Assembly (NCBI GenBank): GCA_016125495.1
Contig: WGLQ01000023.1
Coordinates: 49,972 to 113,971, forward strand
Reading direction: 5' to 3'
Source of the DNA: Hyphomicrobiales bacterium
GTDB taxonomy: Bacteria; Pseudomonadota; Alphaproteobacteria; Rhizobiales; RI-29
Length of the DNA: 64,000 bases
Below the pieces are notes generated by a model. That model was not told the DNA's origin, did not search any database, and saw only the letters and a list, made by a program, of their open reading frames with translations. The position numbers and the translations under genes are program-made. Shown here piece by piece: positions 19,680 through 29,498 of this stretch (positions within the stretch are counted from its first letter, which is position 1; every line of letters begins with the position of its first letter).

Positions 19680-21059
19680 TCAACTGGCCGGCGGCTGCCA
19701 GCGGGTGCGCATGGTGACGAGTTCCTCGGCGGCGGTCGGATGCACCGCCATGGTGGCATCGAATTCGGCCTTGGTCGCGCCCATTCGAACCGCGATGCCG
19801 ACGAGTTGCGCCATCTCTCCGGCGTCCGGGCCCAGGATGTGACAGCCGAGCACGCGGTCGCTCACGGGATCGACGATCAGTTTCATCAGCATTTTTTCAT
19901 TGCGACCGGAGAGCGTGTGCTTCATCGGCCGGAAGCTCGACTTGTAGATGTGTACGTCGCCGTGGCGGCGGCGGGCCTCGGCCTCGGTGAGCCCGACGGT
20001 GCCGAGTTCGGGATGGGAGAAGACGGCGGTCGGGATGCAATCGTAGTCGACCTTCACGTCCTTGCCGCCGAATTGGGTGTCCGCGAAGGCGTGACCCTCG
20101 CGGATCGCCACGGGCGTCAGGTTGACGCGATCGGTGACGTCGCCGACGGCGAAGATGCTCGGCACGCTGGTGCGTGAATATTCATCGACCTTGATCGCGC
20201 CGCCGGGGCCGCGCTCGACCCCGACCAACTCGAGGCCGAGGCCCTCGCTCGCCGGTCGCCGGCCGATCGCCATCATCACCCGCCCCGCCGTGAGCTGTTC
20301 GCCGTTCGAGAGCGTGCACTCGAGGTCCCGGCCCCGGCGCTCGATGGCCTCGAAGACCGTGCCGCAGAGGACGCGAATGCCCTTCTTCTCGTACTCCTCG
20401 TGCAGCGCGCGGCGCAGGTCGTCGTCGAAGCCACGCAGGATCTCCTCGCCCCGATAGAGCAGCGTCGTGCGGGCGCCGAGGCCGTGGAAGATGCCGGCGA
20501 ACTCGACCGCGATATAGCCTCCACCCGCAACGATCACGCTCTCGGGAAAGGTCTCCATGTGGAAGACCTCGTTGGAAGTGATGGTGTGCTCGACGCCGGG
20601 CAGGCCCTGGTGGACATTGGGCAATCCTCCGGTCGCGATGAGGATGCGGCCGGCCGTGACCGTCGCGTCCCGCGCCAGGAGGCGGACGGAGTTCGGGCTC
20701 TCGACGATCGCCCGGCTCTCGAAGAGTTCAACGCCGACCGCCTCGAGGTTGCGGCGGTAAATGTGCTCGAGGCGCGCGATCTCACGGTCCTTGTTGTCCC
20801 GAAGTCGCGCCCAGTCGAAGCGCCGCTCGCCCACGTCCCAGCCGAAACCGGCAGCGTCCTCGAAGGCCTCCGAGAACTGGCTCGCGTAGACGAAGAGCTT
20901 CTTGGGCACGCAGCCGCGGATGACACAGGTCCCACCGAAGCGATATTCCTCCGCGATGCCGACGCGCGCGCCGTAGCCTGCGGCGATGCGCGCGGCCCTG
21001 ACCCCGCCGGAGCCGCCGCCGATGACGAAGAGATCGTAGTCGTGCTCGCTCCTGGCCAT
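19680..21059 (-). CDS. gor: glutathione-disulfide reductase
   Basis: Gor reduces oxidised glutathione with NADPH in the cytoplasm. The 459-residue flavoprotein has the FAD motif GGGSGG at residues 14-19, redox-active cysteines 45 and 50 in GGTCVIRGCVPKKL, an NADPH-domain GGGYIAVEFAG with downstream Arg in LLYRGEEILRGFD, the second FAD contact FAVGDVTDRVNLTPVAI, and the C-terminal catalytic His in AVHPTAAEE. This CVIRGC form is typical of alphaproteobacterial Gor rather than lipoamide dehydrogenase. The start at 21059 follows GGAGAGG. It is flanked by rpiA upstream and an SDR downstream on the same strand. Confidence 0.93.
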   Translation of the reverse strand: MARSEHDYDLFVIGGGSGGVRAARIAAGYGARVGIAEEYRFGGTCVIRGCVPKKLFVYASQFSEAFEDAAGFGWDVGERRFDWARLRDNKDREIARLEHIYRRNLEAVGVELFESRAIVESPNSVRLLARDATVTAGRILIATGGLPNVHQGLPGVEHTITSNEVFHMETFPESVIVAGGGYIAVEFAGIFHGLGARTTLLYRGEEILRGFDDDLRRALHEEYEKKGIRVLCGTVFEAIERRGRDLECTLSNGEQLTAGRVMMAIGRRPASEGLGLELVGVERGPGGAIKVDEYSRTSVPSIFAVGDVTDRVNLTPVAIREGHAFADTQFGGKDVKVDYDCIPTAVFSHPELGTVGLTEAEARRRHGDVHIYKSSFRPMKHTLSGRNEKMLMKLIVDPVSDRVLGCHILGPDAGEMAQLVGIAVRMGATKAEFDATMAVHPTAAEELVTMRTRWQPPAS

Positions 21060-21135
21060 GACAATCCTCTCCATGATCGAAATGCGGCGGGACCGGTCCC
21101 GGGCGCGGCGCTATCGCGCGGCCGATTGGCGCGGC

Positions 21136-21855
21136 TCAGGCCGGATCGTCGAAGGGCGGCGCGGTCAGGACCTCGATGCCGTTCGGGCCGGCAATGACGG
21201 CGTTGTCGGCAAGGCCTAGGAAAAGGCCGTGCTCGATCACGCCCGGGATCATGCGCAGGGCATCGTCGAGCGCCTCGGGCTCGGGGATTCGCTTGAAGTG
21301 GCAGTCGAGAATGAGGTTACCCTGATCGGTGATGTAGAGCTCGCCGGTCGGCGTGCGCCGGTAGACCACCTCGCCGTGACAATCGGCGTCGGCGGCGAGC
21401 CCCTCCACCATGGCCCGCGTCGCACCGCAGGCAAAGCGCACGATCTCGACGGGGAGGGGAAAGCGGCCGAGCGTGGCGACGCGCTTCGACCAGTCGGCGA
21501 TGACGATCATGCGCTGCGAGGCGACCGCGACGATCTTTTCCCGCAGCAGCGCGCCACCGCCGCCCTTGATGAGGCGCAACTCGCCATCGATCTCGTCGGT
21601 GCCGTCGATGGTGAGGTCGAGGAAGGTATCCTCGTCGAGCGTGGTCAACGGGATCGACAGCTCGCGGGCGCGCCGCTCCGTGCGCTCGGAGGTCGGCACC
21701 CCGACGATATCGAGACCGGCCCGCACCCGCTCGCCGAGCGCCACCAGAAGGTGCTCGACGGTGGAGCCCGTGCCGAGGCCGATGCGCATGCCGGATTCGA
21801 CGTAGTCCAGCGAGCGTTCCGCCGCCGCCTTCTTCCAGGCCTCGAGATCCGCCAC
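21136..21855 (-). CDS. rpiA: ribose-5-phosphate isomerase A
   Basis: RpiA interconverts ribose 5-phosphate and ribulose 5-phosphate in the pentose phosphate pathway. The product (about 239 residues) has phosphate-binding GLGTGST at residues 27-33, the acidic motif [10 protein letters not shown] and [12 protein letters not shown] containing the catalytic Lys region. I use the GTG at 21855, which has GGAGGAAA upstream, rather than the longer frame to 21921. It lies between gabD and gor, all on the minus strand. Confidence 0.95.
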   Translation of the reverse strand: MADLEAWKKAAAERSLDYVESGMRIGLGTGSTVEHLLVALGERVRAGLDIVGVPTSERTERRARELSIPLTTLDEDTFLDLTIDGTDEIDGELRLIKGGGGALLREKIVAVASQRMIVIADWSKRVATLGRFPLPVEIVRFACGATRAMVEGLAADADCHGEVVYRRTPTGELYITDQGNLILDCHFKRIPEPEALDDALRMIPGVIEHGLFLGLADNAVIAGPNGIEVLTAPPFDDPA

Positions 21856-21942
21856 GGCGATTTCCTCCGTCGTTCGGGGGTGACCGGTATCGCCGGGCGG
21901 CGGAGCCGGTCGCACCGGCAATGCCGCCGCCCGGCGCGAACC

Positions 21943-23391
21943 TCAGGCGCCGATGCCGCCCATGAGCATGTACTTGATCTCCACGAACTCCTCGATGCCG
22001 TGGTGCGAACCCTCGCGGCCGAGGCCGGACTCCTTGACGCCGCCGAACGGCACCGCCTCGCTCGAGATGATGCCCTCGTTGATACCGATTATTCCGTACT
22101 CGAGCGCCTCGGCGACACGCCAGACGCGGCCGATATCGCGGGAGTAGAAATACGCGGCGAGGCCGAATTCGGTATCGTTGGCCATGCGGATCACATCGGC
22201 CTCGCTCTCGAAGCGAAACAGCGGGGCGACCGGCCCGAACGTCTCCTCGCGCGCGACCTTCATCTCACTGGTGACGCCCGTCAGCACCGTCGGCTGGAAG
22301 AACGAGCCTCCGAGCGCGTGGCGCTTGCCGCCGGTCAGCACCTTCGCACCCTTGCCGAGAGCGTCGGAAATATGTTCCTCGACCTTGTCGACGGCAGCGG
22401 TGTTGATGAGCGGCCCGGTGGTGACGCCCGCTTCGCTGCCCGGGCCGACCTTCAGCTTCTCGACGGCGGCGGCGAGCTTCTTTGCAAAGGCGTCGTAGAC
22501 ACCGGCCTGGACGTAGAGCCGGTTGGCGCAAACGCAGGTCTGGCCGGCGTTGCGGTACTTGGAAGCCATCGCCCCCTCGACCGCCTTGTCGAGGTCGGCA
22601 TCGTCGAAGACGATGAACGGGGCGTTGCCGCCGAGTTCCATGCCGACCTTCTTGACGGTCTTGGCGCACTGCTCGATCAGCACCTTGCCGATCTCGGTGG
22701 AGCCGGTGAACGTCAACATGCGCACGACCGGGTTTTCGGTCAGTTCCTTGCCGATGACGCTCGCGCGGCCGGTGACGATGTTGAGCACGCCTTTCGGGAT
22801 ACCGGCCTTCTCGGCGAGGGCGGCGAGGGCGAGCGCGGTCAACGGTGTCTCGGAGGCCGGCTTGCAGACCATGGTGCAGCCGACCGCCAGCGCGGGGCCC
22901 GCCTTCCTGGTGATCATCGCGGCTGGGAAGTTCCACGGCGTGATCGCGGCGACGACGCCGACCGGCTGCTTGATGCAGACGACGCGCGTGCCCTGCTTGA
23001 ACTGCGGGATCGTCTCGCCGTAGACGCGCTTGGCCTCCTCGGCGAAGAACTCGATGAAGGAGGCCGCATAGATCACCTCGCCGCGCGCTTCGGCGAGCGG
23101 TTTGCCCTGCTCGGCGGTCATGATCGCGGCGAGTTCGTCGGCGTGCTCGATCTGCAGTTCGTACCAGCGCCTCAGCAGCGCAGCACGCTCCTTGGCGAGC
23201 AGACCCGACCAGGCGGGAAGGGCGCGCTCGGCCGCCGCGACGGCGGCGCGCGTCTCCTCCGTGCCGAGCACCGGAACGCGGGCGACGACGCTGCCATCGG
23301 CCGGGTTGGTCACGGCCAGACTCGGCTCGCCGACCCAGGCCCCGTCGATATAGCACTGCTCGCGAACGAGGCTCTTTACGCGCTGGTCCAT
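21943..23391 (-). CDS. gabD: succinate-semialdehyde dehydrogenase (GabD type)
   Basis: This 482-residue aldehyde dehydrogenase carries VAAITPWNFPAAMITRK, the catalytic Glu in MELGGNAPFIVFDDAD and the catalytic Cys in NAGQTCVCANRLYVQ. The NRLYVQ and CVCAN context is typical of NAD(P)-dependent succinate-semialdehyde dehydrogenase, the last step of GABA degradation to succinate. Glutarate-semialdehyde activity is a close alternative. AGGAGGTCGCC precedes the ATG at 23391. No GABA transaminase gene is adjacent. Confidence 0.88.
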   Translation of the reverse strand: MDQRVKSLVREQCYIDGAWVGEPSLAVTNPADGSVVARVPVLGTEETRAAVAAAERALPAWSGLLAKERAALLRRWYELQIEHADELAAIMTAEQGKPLAEARGEVIYAASFIEFFAEEAKRVYGETIPQFKQGTRVVCIKQPVGVVAAITPWNFPAAMITRKAGPALAVGCTMVCKPASETPLTALALAALAEKAGIPKGVLNIVTGRASVIGKELTENPVVRMLTFTGSTEIGKVLIEQCAKTVKKVGMELGGNAPFIVFDDADLDKAVEGAMASKYRNAGQTCVCANRLYVQAGVYDAFAKKLAAAVEKLKVGPGSEAGVTTGPLINTAAVDKVEEHISDALGKGAKVLTGGKRHALGGSFFQPTVLTGVTSEMKVAREETFGPVAPLFRFESEADVIRMANDTEFGLAAYFYSRDIGRVWRVAEALEYGIIGINEGIISSEAVPFGGVKESGLGREGSHHGIEEFVEIKYMLMGGIGA

Positions 23392-23690
23392 GGCGACCTC
23401 CTGTCGAAGCTGTTGCGGCCCGTCGATGGCGTGGCCGGGTGGCATTGAAACGGATTGCTGGCGCCGGCGGCGCCACGTGACGTCTCTCTAGGCGGACGGA
23501 CCGCCGCTGACAAGGAAGCCAGACCGCTACACTTGGCGATCGGTCGGGCGCCGGGTGGCAGCCATGGAGTGGTCCCGCCCGGCCACGGCCGCGACGGCGC
23601 GAGCGCCGAAATGGGCGAGAGCGGATGACAGCGGCGCGCAAACGCCTTAGACCTTGTCGGGCTCGCTGGGCGGTTGGGGGTGACGGCAAG

Positions 23691-24365
23691 ATGCGGCATC
23701 TCACCTTCGCATTCGATCTCGACGGCACGCTGGTGGACACCGCGCCGGACCTCGCGCGCGCGACCAACCATGCGCTCGAGCAGGCCGGCCTTTCGCCGGT
23801 GGAACTCGAAGTGATCCTGCCGTCGGTGAGCCTGGGGGCGGCCGCAATGATCGAGACGGCGATGCGGCATCTGGGGCGCGAGCCCAAACCGGAGGAAGCC
23901 GGCGCGCTGCTCGATGCGTTCCTGCGATATTACGAGGCCAACATCGCGGTGGACAGCCGGCCCTACCCCGGCGCCGCGATCGTGCTGGAAAGGCTCGTCG
24001 ATCTCGGGGCCCGGGTAACCATCTGCACGAACAAGCGCGAGCACCTCTCGCGCAAGCTGCTGCATGCGCTCGACCTCGCGCGGCACTGCCACGCCATCGT
24101 CGGACGGGACACCCTGCCCATCTGCAAACCGGACCCGGGCCACCTCATCGGCGCGATCATCCTGGCGGACGGAAACCCGAACCGGGCGATCATGATCGGC
24201 GACAGCGACGTCGACGTGCGCACCGCCCAGAAGGCGGGCATTCCCGTAATCGGCGTCAGCTTCGGCTACAGCCCGGAGCCGATCGCGAGCTACGGACCCG
24301 ACGCGGTGATCGCCGGCTATGGCGAACTGGAGGGCGCGGTACAGACTCTCGCCGCCCGACTTTAG
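23691..24365 (+). CDS. gph: phosphoglycolate phosphatase (HAD family)
   Basis: The 224-residue HAD phosphatase has the nucleophile motif DLDGTLVDTAPDL (Asp9 and Asp11), the Thr motif ICTNKRE, Lys in ICKPDPGHL, and the metal-binding MIGDSDVDVRTA. The TAPDL context is typical of Gph, which removes 2-phosphoglycolate arising from DNA repair or oxygenation. The start at 23691 begins the conserved domain; the frame upstream of it is not family-like. It is divergent from gabD. Confidence 0.88.
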   Translation: MRHLTFAFDLDGTLVDTAPDLARATNHALEQAGLSPVELEVILPSVSLGAAAMIETAMRHLGREPKPEEAGALLDAFLRYYEANIAVDSRPYPGAAIVLERLVDLGARVTICTNKREHLSRKLLHALDLARHCHAIVGRDTLPICKPDPGHLIGAIILADGNPNRAIMIGDSDVDVRTAQKAGIPVIGVSFGYSPEPIASYGPDAVIAGYGELEGAVQTLAARL

Positions 24366-24381
24366 CGCCCGGGGATCGCGT

Positions 24382-24417
24382 CGGAGCGGTGGCGAGGTCG
24401 GCGCCACTGCCACTCCG
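24382..24417 (+). terminator. imperfect hairpin after gph
   Basis: Starting about 16 bp after the stop codon, CGGAGCGGTGG can pair with CCACTGCCACTCCG, with one mismatch and wobble pairs. It has no U-run, so it may be an mRNA-end structure rather than an intrinsic terminator. Confidence 0.25.
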
Positions 24418-24548
24418 GCGGCGGGCCAAGCAACCGCATATTCGTCACAATTTCGCGACCATGGCGTCGGATAAGCCGGCGAGACAGGCGAATCGCGGAT
24501 GCGACCCCGGCCCCCGGGGCGCGCACGCCGAGTGAAGGAGAGATCGTC

Positions 24549-24809
24549 ATGAAGACTGTTCTGGCCACGGCCCTTTTCGGGTTCCTCGTCTCGGGCGGGC
24601 TGGCGACGGCCGCCGAACTGCCGACGAGCACCGGCGAGTGCGCCACGCTGGTTTCGACCATCGAAGTGGCGCTCGAGGGCAAGACCCTCTCGGAGGCCGA
24701 TGCGACGAAGGCCGAGGAGCTGATGCTGGCGCTCGACAAGGCCTGCGCGGACAGTGATTTCGCAAAGGCACAGGAAACGGCCAACCAGCTGGAGCAGATG
24801 GGAAGCTGA
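24549..24809 (+). CDS. small periplasmic protein of unknown function
   Basis: This 86-residue product has a signal peptide (MKTVLATALFGFLVSGGLATAA) and a short acidic helical mature part with two Cys residues (in TGECATLV and DKACADSD), probably joined by a disulfide. AAGGAGAG upstream supports the start. The helical two-Cys pattern suggests a helical hairpin. It precedes tusA and the DUF1007/NicO pair on the same strand, but cotranscription is uncertain (gap about 170 bp). Confidence 0.7.
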   Translation: MKTVLATALFGFLVSGGLATAAELPTSTGECATLVSTIEVALEGKTLSEADATKAEELMLALDKACADSDFAKAQETANQLEQMGS

Positions 24810-24978
24810 TCGCCTCGCGCGGTCGATGCCCTCTCGGCACGGGGCCGGAGGATGGCGGGCGGCGGGCCATTGCGGACGCCGCCCGAAGCGCACTACATGA
24901 GGCAGGGAGCGCCGTGGGTCGGCGCCGGCGCGCGAGACGCGCAGTCCACCTGAAGCAATGGCGGAGGCTCGCCCAGGC

Positions 24979-25206
24979 ATGGTCGACAAACAGCTCGACG
25001 CAACCGGCCTCATCTGCCCGCTACCGATCCTCAAGGCGAAGAAGGCGATGGCGGACGTACCGATCGAGGGATTGCTCGAGGTTCTGGCAACCGACCCGGG
25101 CGCGACCGACGATTTCGATGCCTTTTGCCGCGCGACGGGGCATCGTATGGTCGAACAGGGCCTCGACGATGGAGTCTACCGCTTCGTGATCCAGCGCACG
25201 CGTTGA
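24979..25206 (+). CDS. tusA: TusA-family sulfurtransferase
   Basis: TusA carries sulfur as a protein persulfide, for example from IscS toward tRNA thiolation and cofactor synthesis. The 75-residue product has the defining CPxP motif in DATGLICPLPILKAKKAM with active-site Cys13. The later part (LEVLATDPGATDDFDAFC and VEQGLDDGVYRFVIQR) fits the two-layer TusA fold. The start at 24979 begins at the conserved domain; an upstream in-frame ATG at 24958 is possible. Confidence 0.9.
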   Translation: MVDKQLDATGLICPLPILKAKKAMADVPIEGLLEVLATDPGATDDFDAFCRATGHRMVEQGLDDGVYRFVIQRTR

Positions 25207-25296
25207 CCGGCGGATGGCGCGGGAACGAAGGCGGCTCGCGCGAGCGCGGGTTCGAACCGGCCGCTCACCTAGAACGAGCGAAAGCAGGAGGGGGAC

Positions 25297-26013
25297 ATGG
25301 GCACGCCAGCGTCGAGCGACCGGCTTTCGAGCCACGGCTGCCACACGAGGCGCACCGCAGGCCGTGCTTCGGGCATGTTGGCGGCCGCGATCCTGGCGAC
25401 AGGTTGCCTCACGGGACAGGCGCTGGCGCATCCGCACGTCTGGGTCACCGTCCAGAGCGAAGTCATGCGCGATGATGCCGGCACGTTCACAGGGCTCCGC
25501 CATCGCTGGTCGTTCGATGAACTCTATACCTCGTTCGCGATCGCCGGCCTCGATGCGGACGGCGACGGCACCTATACCCGCGAGGAGCTGCACGAACTCT
25601 CGAAGATCAACGTCGATGCGCTGCTCGGCTTCAACTACTTCACGTTCGCACGAGCCGGCACGCTCGACCTCGAACTGACGACACCGACCGAATACCATTC
25701 GGAGTTGCAGGGCGAACGACTGGTGCTGATCTTCGATCTGCCGTTCAAGGCGCCGGTCGAGGTTGCCCCGGAAGCCTTCGCTTATCAGGTCTACGATCCA
25801 ACCTATTACATCTCCTTCGAGCTGGCCGAGGCGAGCGGCGTGTTGATGAGTGCGGCCGATCCGGGCAAGTGCGCCCCAACCGTCGCCGAACCGGCGGACG
25901 ATACGGAGACGACGCTGTCGAGCCTGGGCGAGAGCGACTATGCCGAGTTGTCGAGTTCAGGCGGGTTCGGATCGCGTTACGTTCCGACGGTGCACGTGCG
26001 CTGTGGCAGCTGA
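25297..26013 (+). CDS. DUF1007 periplasmic protein of a nickel/cobalt export system
   Basis: The 238-residue product is exported: a hydrophobic leader at about residues 27-44 ends in ALA, and the mature protein begins HPHVWV, a likely metal-binding end. DUF1007 proteins are encoded beside NicO/RcnA-type nickel-cobalt permeases, as here. A perfect 12-residue EF-hand-like loop, DADGDGTYTREE, occupies residues 86-97, suggesting calcium or another divalent metal. AGGAGGGGGAC precedes the ATG at 25297. The permease gene starts 22 bp after the stop. Confidence 0.85.
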   Translation: MGTPASSDRLSSHGCHTRRTAGRASGMLAAAILATGCLTGQALAHPHVWVTVQSEVMRDDAGTFTGLRHRWSFDELYTSFAIAGLDADGDGTYTREELHELSKINVDALLGFNYFTFARAGTLDLELTTPTEYHSELQGERLVLIFDLPFKAPVEVAPEAFAYQVYDPTYYISFELAEASGVLMSAADPGKCAPTVAEPADDTETTLSSLGESDYAELSSSGGFGSRYVPTVHVRCGS

Positions 26014-26035
26014 TCGAGGCGCGGGGAGAGGAACC

Positions 26036-27196
26036 TTGGTCGCACGGTTCATTTGTGTCATCTCCCTGCTCGCCACGGTCTGGCTGTCCTTTTGGACCGT
26101 GCCGGCTGACGCCGCGAGCATCGGGGCTCCTGGCGTCGCGGTCGCGCAGAACCAGACGACCGATCCCGCGGCCACGACACCCCCCGGCGGCCAATCCCGC
26201 CCGCCGAGCGCATTCGCTCCGCGCCAGGCAATAACGGCCGGCCGTGAACCGCCGGGCGCCGCCAGCGGCGGCTTCACTGGAATGTTCGACGGGCTCTGGC
26301 GCGATGTCCGGCAGTTGCAGGCGCGGCTGCACCGCGATCTCGCCGGCGCCGTGCGACGGCTGAAAACGGACAACCTCTTCGTCGCGGTGTTCGGCCTCGT
26401 TTCGCTGAGTTTCGTCTACGGCGTCGTGCATGCGCTCGGGCCCGGCCACGGCAAGATGATCATCACCTCCTATGCCGTCGCCAACGAGCGAACGGCGCGG
26501 CGGGGCGCGCTCGTCGCGGTGCTCGCAGGGCTCTTTCAGGCACTCAGCGCCATCCTGCTCGTCACCGTCATGTTGCTGGTGCTGCGATGCGCGGGGCTGG
26601 ATATGCGCGAGACCGCCGGTTGGCTGGAGACGGCGAGCTACGCGCTGGTCGCCGTGCTCGGGCTCTGGCTCCTCTGGAGCGCGCTCGCGCGTATCGCGCG
26701 GCGGCCGGCCGTGGCGCCGCACGGCGCGCACGGTCATGGGCACGACCACGCGCACCACCATCACGCCCACGGCAACGACCACCATCACCACGACCACGAC
26801 GCGAGCGGGGCCTGCTGCGGCCACCAGCACCTGCCGGGGCCGGCGATGGTCGAGGAAGCCTGGTCCTGGCGGCGGGCCCTGGCCCTGGCGCTCAGCGTCG
26901 GCATTCGGCCGTGCAGCGGCGCAATCATCGTGCTGGTGTTCGCGATCGCACAGGGGCTCTTTTGGGCGGGCGTCGCCGCTACTTTCGCCATGTCGGTCGG
27001 CACGGCCCTCACGGTCGCCATCCTCACCGTCCTCGCCGTCGGCGGTCGCGATCTCACGGCACGCATTGCCGGGGGGCGCTCGAGCCGGGGCGCCCGGCTG
27101 GTCGGCGATGTGGCGGCGGTACTCGGCTCGCTGGCGATCGTGGTGCTCGGGGGGCTGCTGTTCGCCGGTTCGCTGGCGGGGCCCACACCGTTCTGA
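26036..27196 (+). CDS. NicO/RcnA-type nickel-cobalt exporter
   Basis: This inner-membrane permease of about 386 residues has a signal-like N-terminus, a central membrane block with GVVHALGPGHGKMIITSYA (the HxxxxGPGHGK signature of the NicO family), a His-rich loop at about residues 232-267 with runs such as HAHHHHAHG and HHHHDHD, then a second block starting LALSVGIRPCSGAIIVLVF. The family exports or transports Ni and Co. The best start is TTG at 26036, preceded by GGGGAGAGG. Its leader lies right behind the DUF1007 gene, forming a two-gene unit. Confidence 0.88.
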   Translation: MVARFICVISLLATVWLSFWTVPADAASIGAPGVAVAQNQTTDPAATTPPGGQSRPPSAFAPRQAITAGREPPGAASGGFTGMFDGLWRDVRQLQARLHRDLAGAVRRLKTDNLFVAVFGLVSLSFVYGVVHALGPGHGKMIITSYAVANERTARRGALVAVLAGLFQALSAILLVTVMLLVLRCAGLDMRETAGWLETASYALVAVLGLWLLWSALARIARRPAVAPHGAHGHGHDHAHHHHAHGNDHHHHDHDASGACCGHQHLPGPAMVEEAWSWRRALALALSVGIRPCSGAIIVLVFAIAQGLFWAGVAATFAMSVGTALTVAILTVLAVGGRDLTARIAGGRSSRGARLVGDVAAVLGSLAIVVLGGLLFAGSLAGPTPF

Positions 27197-27332
27197 GCGG
27201 CGCCCCGACGCGGATCGCCCTTGCGCGCGGACAGGCGATTGGCGATAGGGAGACTTGCGGTCGTACGAGCCACGGACCGGCATCTGCGAGCCCGCGAGGA
27301 CCGTCCCCCTTCCTCCTCAACCGGATCCGATC

Positions 27333-28337
27333 ATGAATCTCGAGCGCCCCTACCTGCTCTTTCTCGGCGACATCCAGGACCACCTTTCGGCCAAGACGGC
27401 TGCGGGCATCCTGCAATGGCGGCCCGATCAATGCGTCGGCCAGATGCGTCTCGAGGGCTGCAAAATCGACCTCGGCATCAAGGACATGACGGCGCGGGAG
27501 GCGGCCGCGAGCGGTGCGCGCACTCTGGTGATCGGGGTGGCGAACGCGGGCGGCAGGCTGCCGGACGCCTGGGCGGCGGCGATCGTTTCGGCCCTCGAGG
27601 CGGGGCTGGACGTCGCCAACGCGCTGCATCGCCGGCTCGCCAGCGTGCCGGGGCTCGCGGAGGCGGCGGCGCGCCACGGGCGGCGCCTCGTCGAGGTGCG
27701 CGAGCCCGACGCGAACCTGCCGATCGGCAACGGCAAGAAGCGCAGCGGCAAGCGCGTGCTGGCGGTCGGCACGGACTGCTCGGTCGGCAAGATGTACACG
27801 ACCCTCGCGATCGAAAAGGAGATGCGGGCACGCGGCATGGCGGCGGACTTCCGCGCCACGGGTCAGACCGGCATCCTCATCGTCGGCTCCGGCGTGCCAC
27901 TCGATGCCGTCGTCGCCGATTTCATCCCCGGCGCGATCGAGGCCATCACGCCGGACGCGGCCGCCGATCATTGGGACGTGATCGAGGGCCAGGGCTCACT
28001 TTTCCATCCCTCGTTCGCGGGCGTCACGATCGGCCTCATCCACGGCTCGCAGCCCGACGCCCTCGTGATGTGCCACGAGCCGACCCGGCCGCACATGCGC
28101 GGCCTGCCGCACTATCAGTTGCCCGACCTCGCTACCTGCATCCAGCGCAACGAGGAGGCGGCGCGACTGACCAACCCCGGCGTTCGCACCGTCGGGCTCT
28201 CGATCAACACCAGCCACATTGAGAAGGCGGCGGCCCGCGACTACCTCGCCCGCCTCGAGGACAGCTTCCAGTTGCCGGCGGTCGACCCGATCGCGACCGG
28301 TGTCGGACCGCTCGTCGATCGGCTGGCCGCGATCTGA
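27333..28337 (+). CDS. DUF1611 (DgcN-type) D-glutamate N-acetyltransferase family protein
   Basis: The 334-residue protein has an N-terminal Rossmann-like domain and a P-loop-like motif, [12 protein letters not shown], at about residues 145-156, then [18 protein letters not shown] and [21 protein letters not shown]. These are marks of DUF1611. Members named DgcN acetylate D-glutamate during D-amino-acid catabolism with the enolase-family partner DgcA. No DgcA homologue lies in the window, so the function is inferred from family only. The ATG at 27333 starts the conserved domain. Confidence 0.75.
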   Translation: MNLERPYLLFLGDIQDHLSAKTAAGILQWRPDQCVGQMRLEGCKIDLGIKDMTAREAAASGARTLVIGVANAGGRLPDAWAAAIVSALEAGLDVANALHRRLASVPGLAEAAARHGRRLVEVREPDANLPIGNGKKRSGKRVLAVGTDCSVGKMYTTLAIEKEMRARGMAADFRATGQTGILIVGSGVPLDAVVADFIPGAIEAITPDAAADHWDVIEGQGSLFHPSFAGVTIGLIHGSQPDALVMCHEPTRPHMRGLPHYQLPDLATCIQRNEEAARLTNPGVRTVGLSINTSHIEKAAARDYLARLEDSFQLPAVDPIATGVGPLVDRLAAI

Positions 28338-28443
28338 GGCCGTCGACATCATCGGTTGCCTAGGGCGCCGGCTAGGGCACGGTTGGCGGGGCGTCGGGGG
28401 CGGTGTAACAACGGGTCACGTGCCCGATCGAGGAGGCCCAGGC

Positions 28444-29310
28444 ATGAGCATCGAGCCGAGCGTTCGCCGCATCACCGCGCCGGAGATCGCGGCCCGCAAG
28501 GGTGGCGAGCCGATCGTCTCGCTCACGGCCTATCACGCGCATACGGCACGCCTTGCCGATAAATACTGTGATTTCCTATTGGTCGGCGACAGCCTCGGCA
28601 TGGTGATGCACGGCTATGAAACGACCGTTCCCGTGCCGCTCGAGCTGATGATCATGCACGGGAGGGCGGTGGTGCGCGGCGCGCGTCGGGCGCTCGTCGT
28701 CGTCGACATGCCATTCGGCACCTACGAGGAGAGTCCCCCCGTCGCCTTTCGCAACGCCGCCCGCGTCATGAAGGAAACCGACTGCGGCGCCGTCAAGCTG
28801 GAGGGTGGCCAGCGCATGGCCGAGACGATCCGCTACCTCGTCGACCGCGGCATCCCGGTGATGGCGCACATCGGGCTGACGCCGCAGTCGATCAACGTGA
28901 TCGGCGGCTTCAAGACACAAGGGCGCACCCGCGACCAGTGGCAGGCGATCGAGGAGGACGCCAAGGCGGTTTCCGAGGCCGGCGCCTTCGCGGTGGTGCT
29001 CGAGGCGATGGCCGAGCCGCTCGCGGCGCGCATCACCGAGGCCATCCCCATTCCAACCATCGGGATCGGTGCCTCGGCGGCCTGTGACGGCCAGATCCTG
29101 GTGATGGAGGACATGCTCGGGTTGAGCCCGCGGGTGCCGAAATTCGTCAAGATGTTCGGTGCGATCGGTACGGCGATCGAAGGGGCGATCGCCGAGTATG
29201 CCGGGGAGGTGAGAGCCAGATCGTTTCCCGCCGTCGATCATACGTACGCGGTGATCGAACCGGCGAACGAGGGGGCTTCCAAGGGCAAGCGTGGCAAACC
29301 GCGTAGTTGA
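28444..29310 (+). CDS. panB: 3-methyl-2-oxobutanoate hydroxymethyltransferase
   Basis: PanB makes ketopantoate from 2-oxoisovalerate and methylene-tetrahydrofolate, the first committed step of pantothenate and CoA synthesis. The 288-residue product shows the TIM-barrel landmarks [27 protein letters not shown] (metal site), [27 protein letters not shown] and [20 protein letters not shown]. Length matches the family. The start at 28444 follows GGAGGCCCAGGC. panC is not adjacent. It follows the DgcN-type gene with a 106-bp gap. Confidence 0.97.
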   Translation: MSIEPSVRRITAPEIAARKGGEPIVSLTAYHAHTARLADKYCDFLLVGDSLGMVMHGYETTVPVPLELMIMHGRAVVRGARRALVVVDMPFGTYEESPPVAFRNAARVMKETDCGAVKLEGGQRMAETIRYLVDRGIPVMAHIGLTPQSINVIGGFKTQGRTRDQWQAIEEDAKAVSEAGAFAVVLEAMAEPLAARITEAIPIPTIGIGASAACDGQILVMEDMLGLSPRVPKFVKMFGAIGTAIEGAIAEYAGEVRARSFPAVDHTYAVIEPANEGASKGKRGKPRS

Positions 29311-29498
29311 GCCGTGGCGTCGGCTGGTTCGCCGAGCGCTCTGGTGACGAGCCGCCCGCAAGGCTCTATAGAGCGGGGTCGAGAGGAATGGCGGGCGGCG
29401 ATTCGGCCGCGAGCCGCCGTGTTCGTCGTGGCCTGAGCAAAGCCGGGCTTACGGCGCGGATAGATGGAGCTGCCGCTGGCGCGGCAGGATGGAACGAG

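Noticed and set aside
21229..23448. Long plus-strand open frame opposite rpiA and gabD
   Set aside because: Spans two well-supported genes in antisense and shows no recognisable domain.
25236..25270. GGTTCGAACC sequence resembling a tRNA T-arm
   Set aside because: No acceptor stem, anticodon arm or CCA end could be built around it.
25207..25296. Search for a nickel/cobalt or cobalamin riboswitch before the DUF1007 gene
   Set aside because: The gap is only 90 bp and shows none of the conserved cores.
25745..27283. 512-residue minus-strand frame opposite the NicO exporter
   Set aside because: Low-complexity, Arg/Pro/His-rich translation; the plus strand encodes clear NicO membrane helices.
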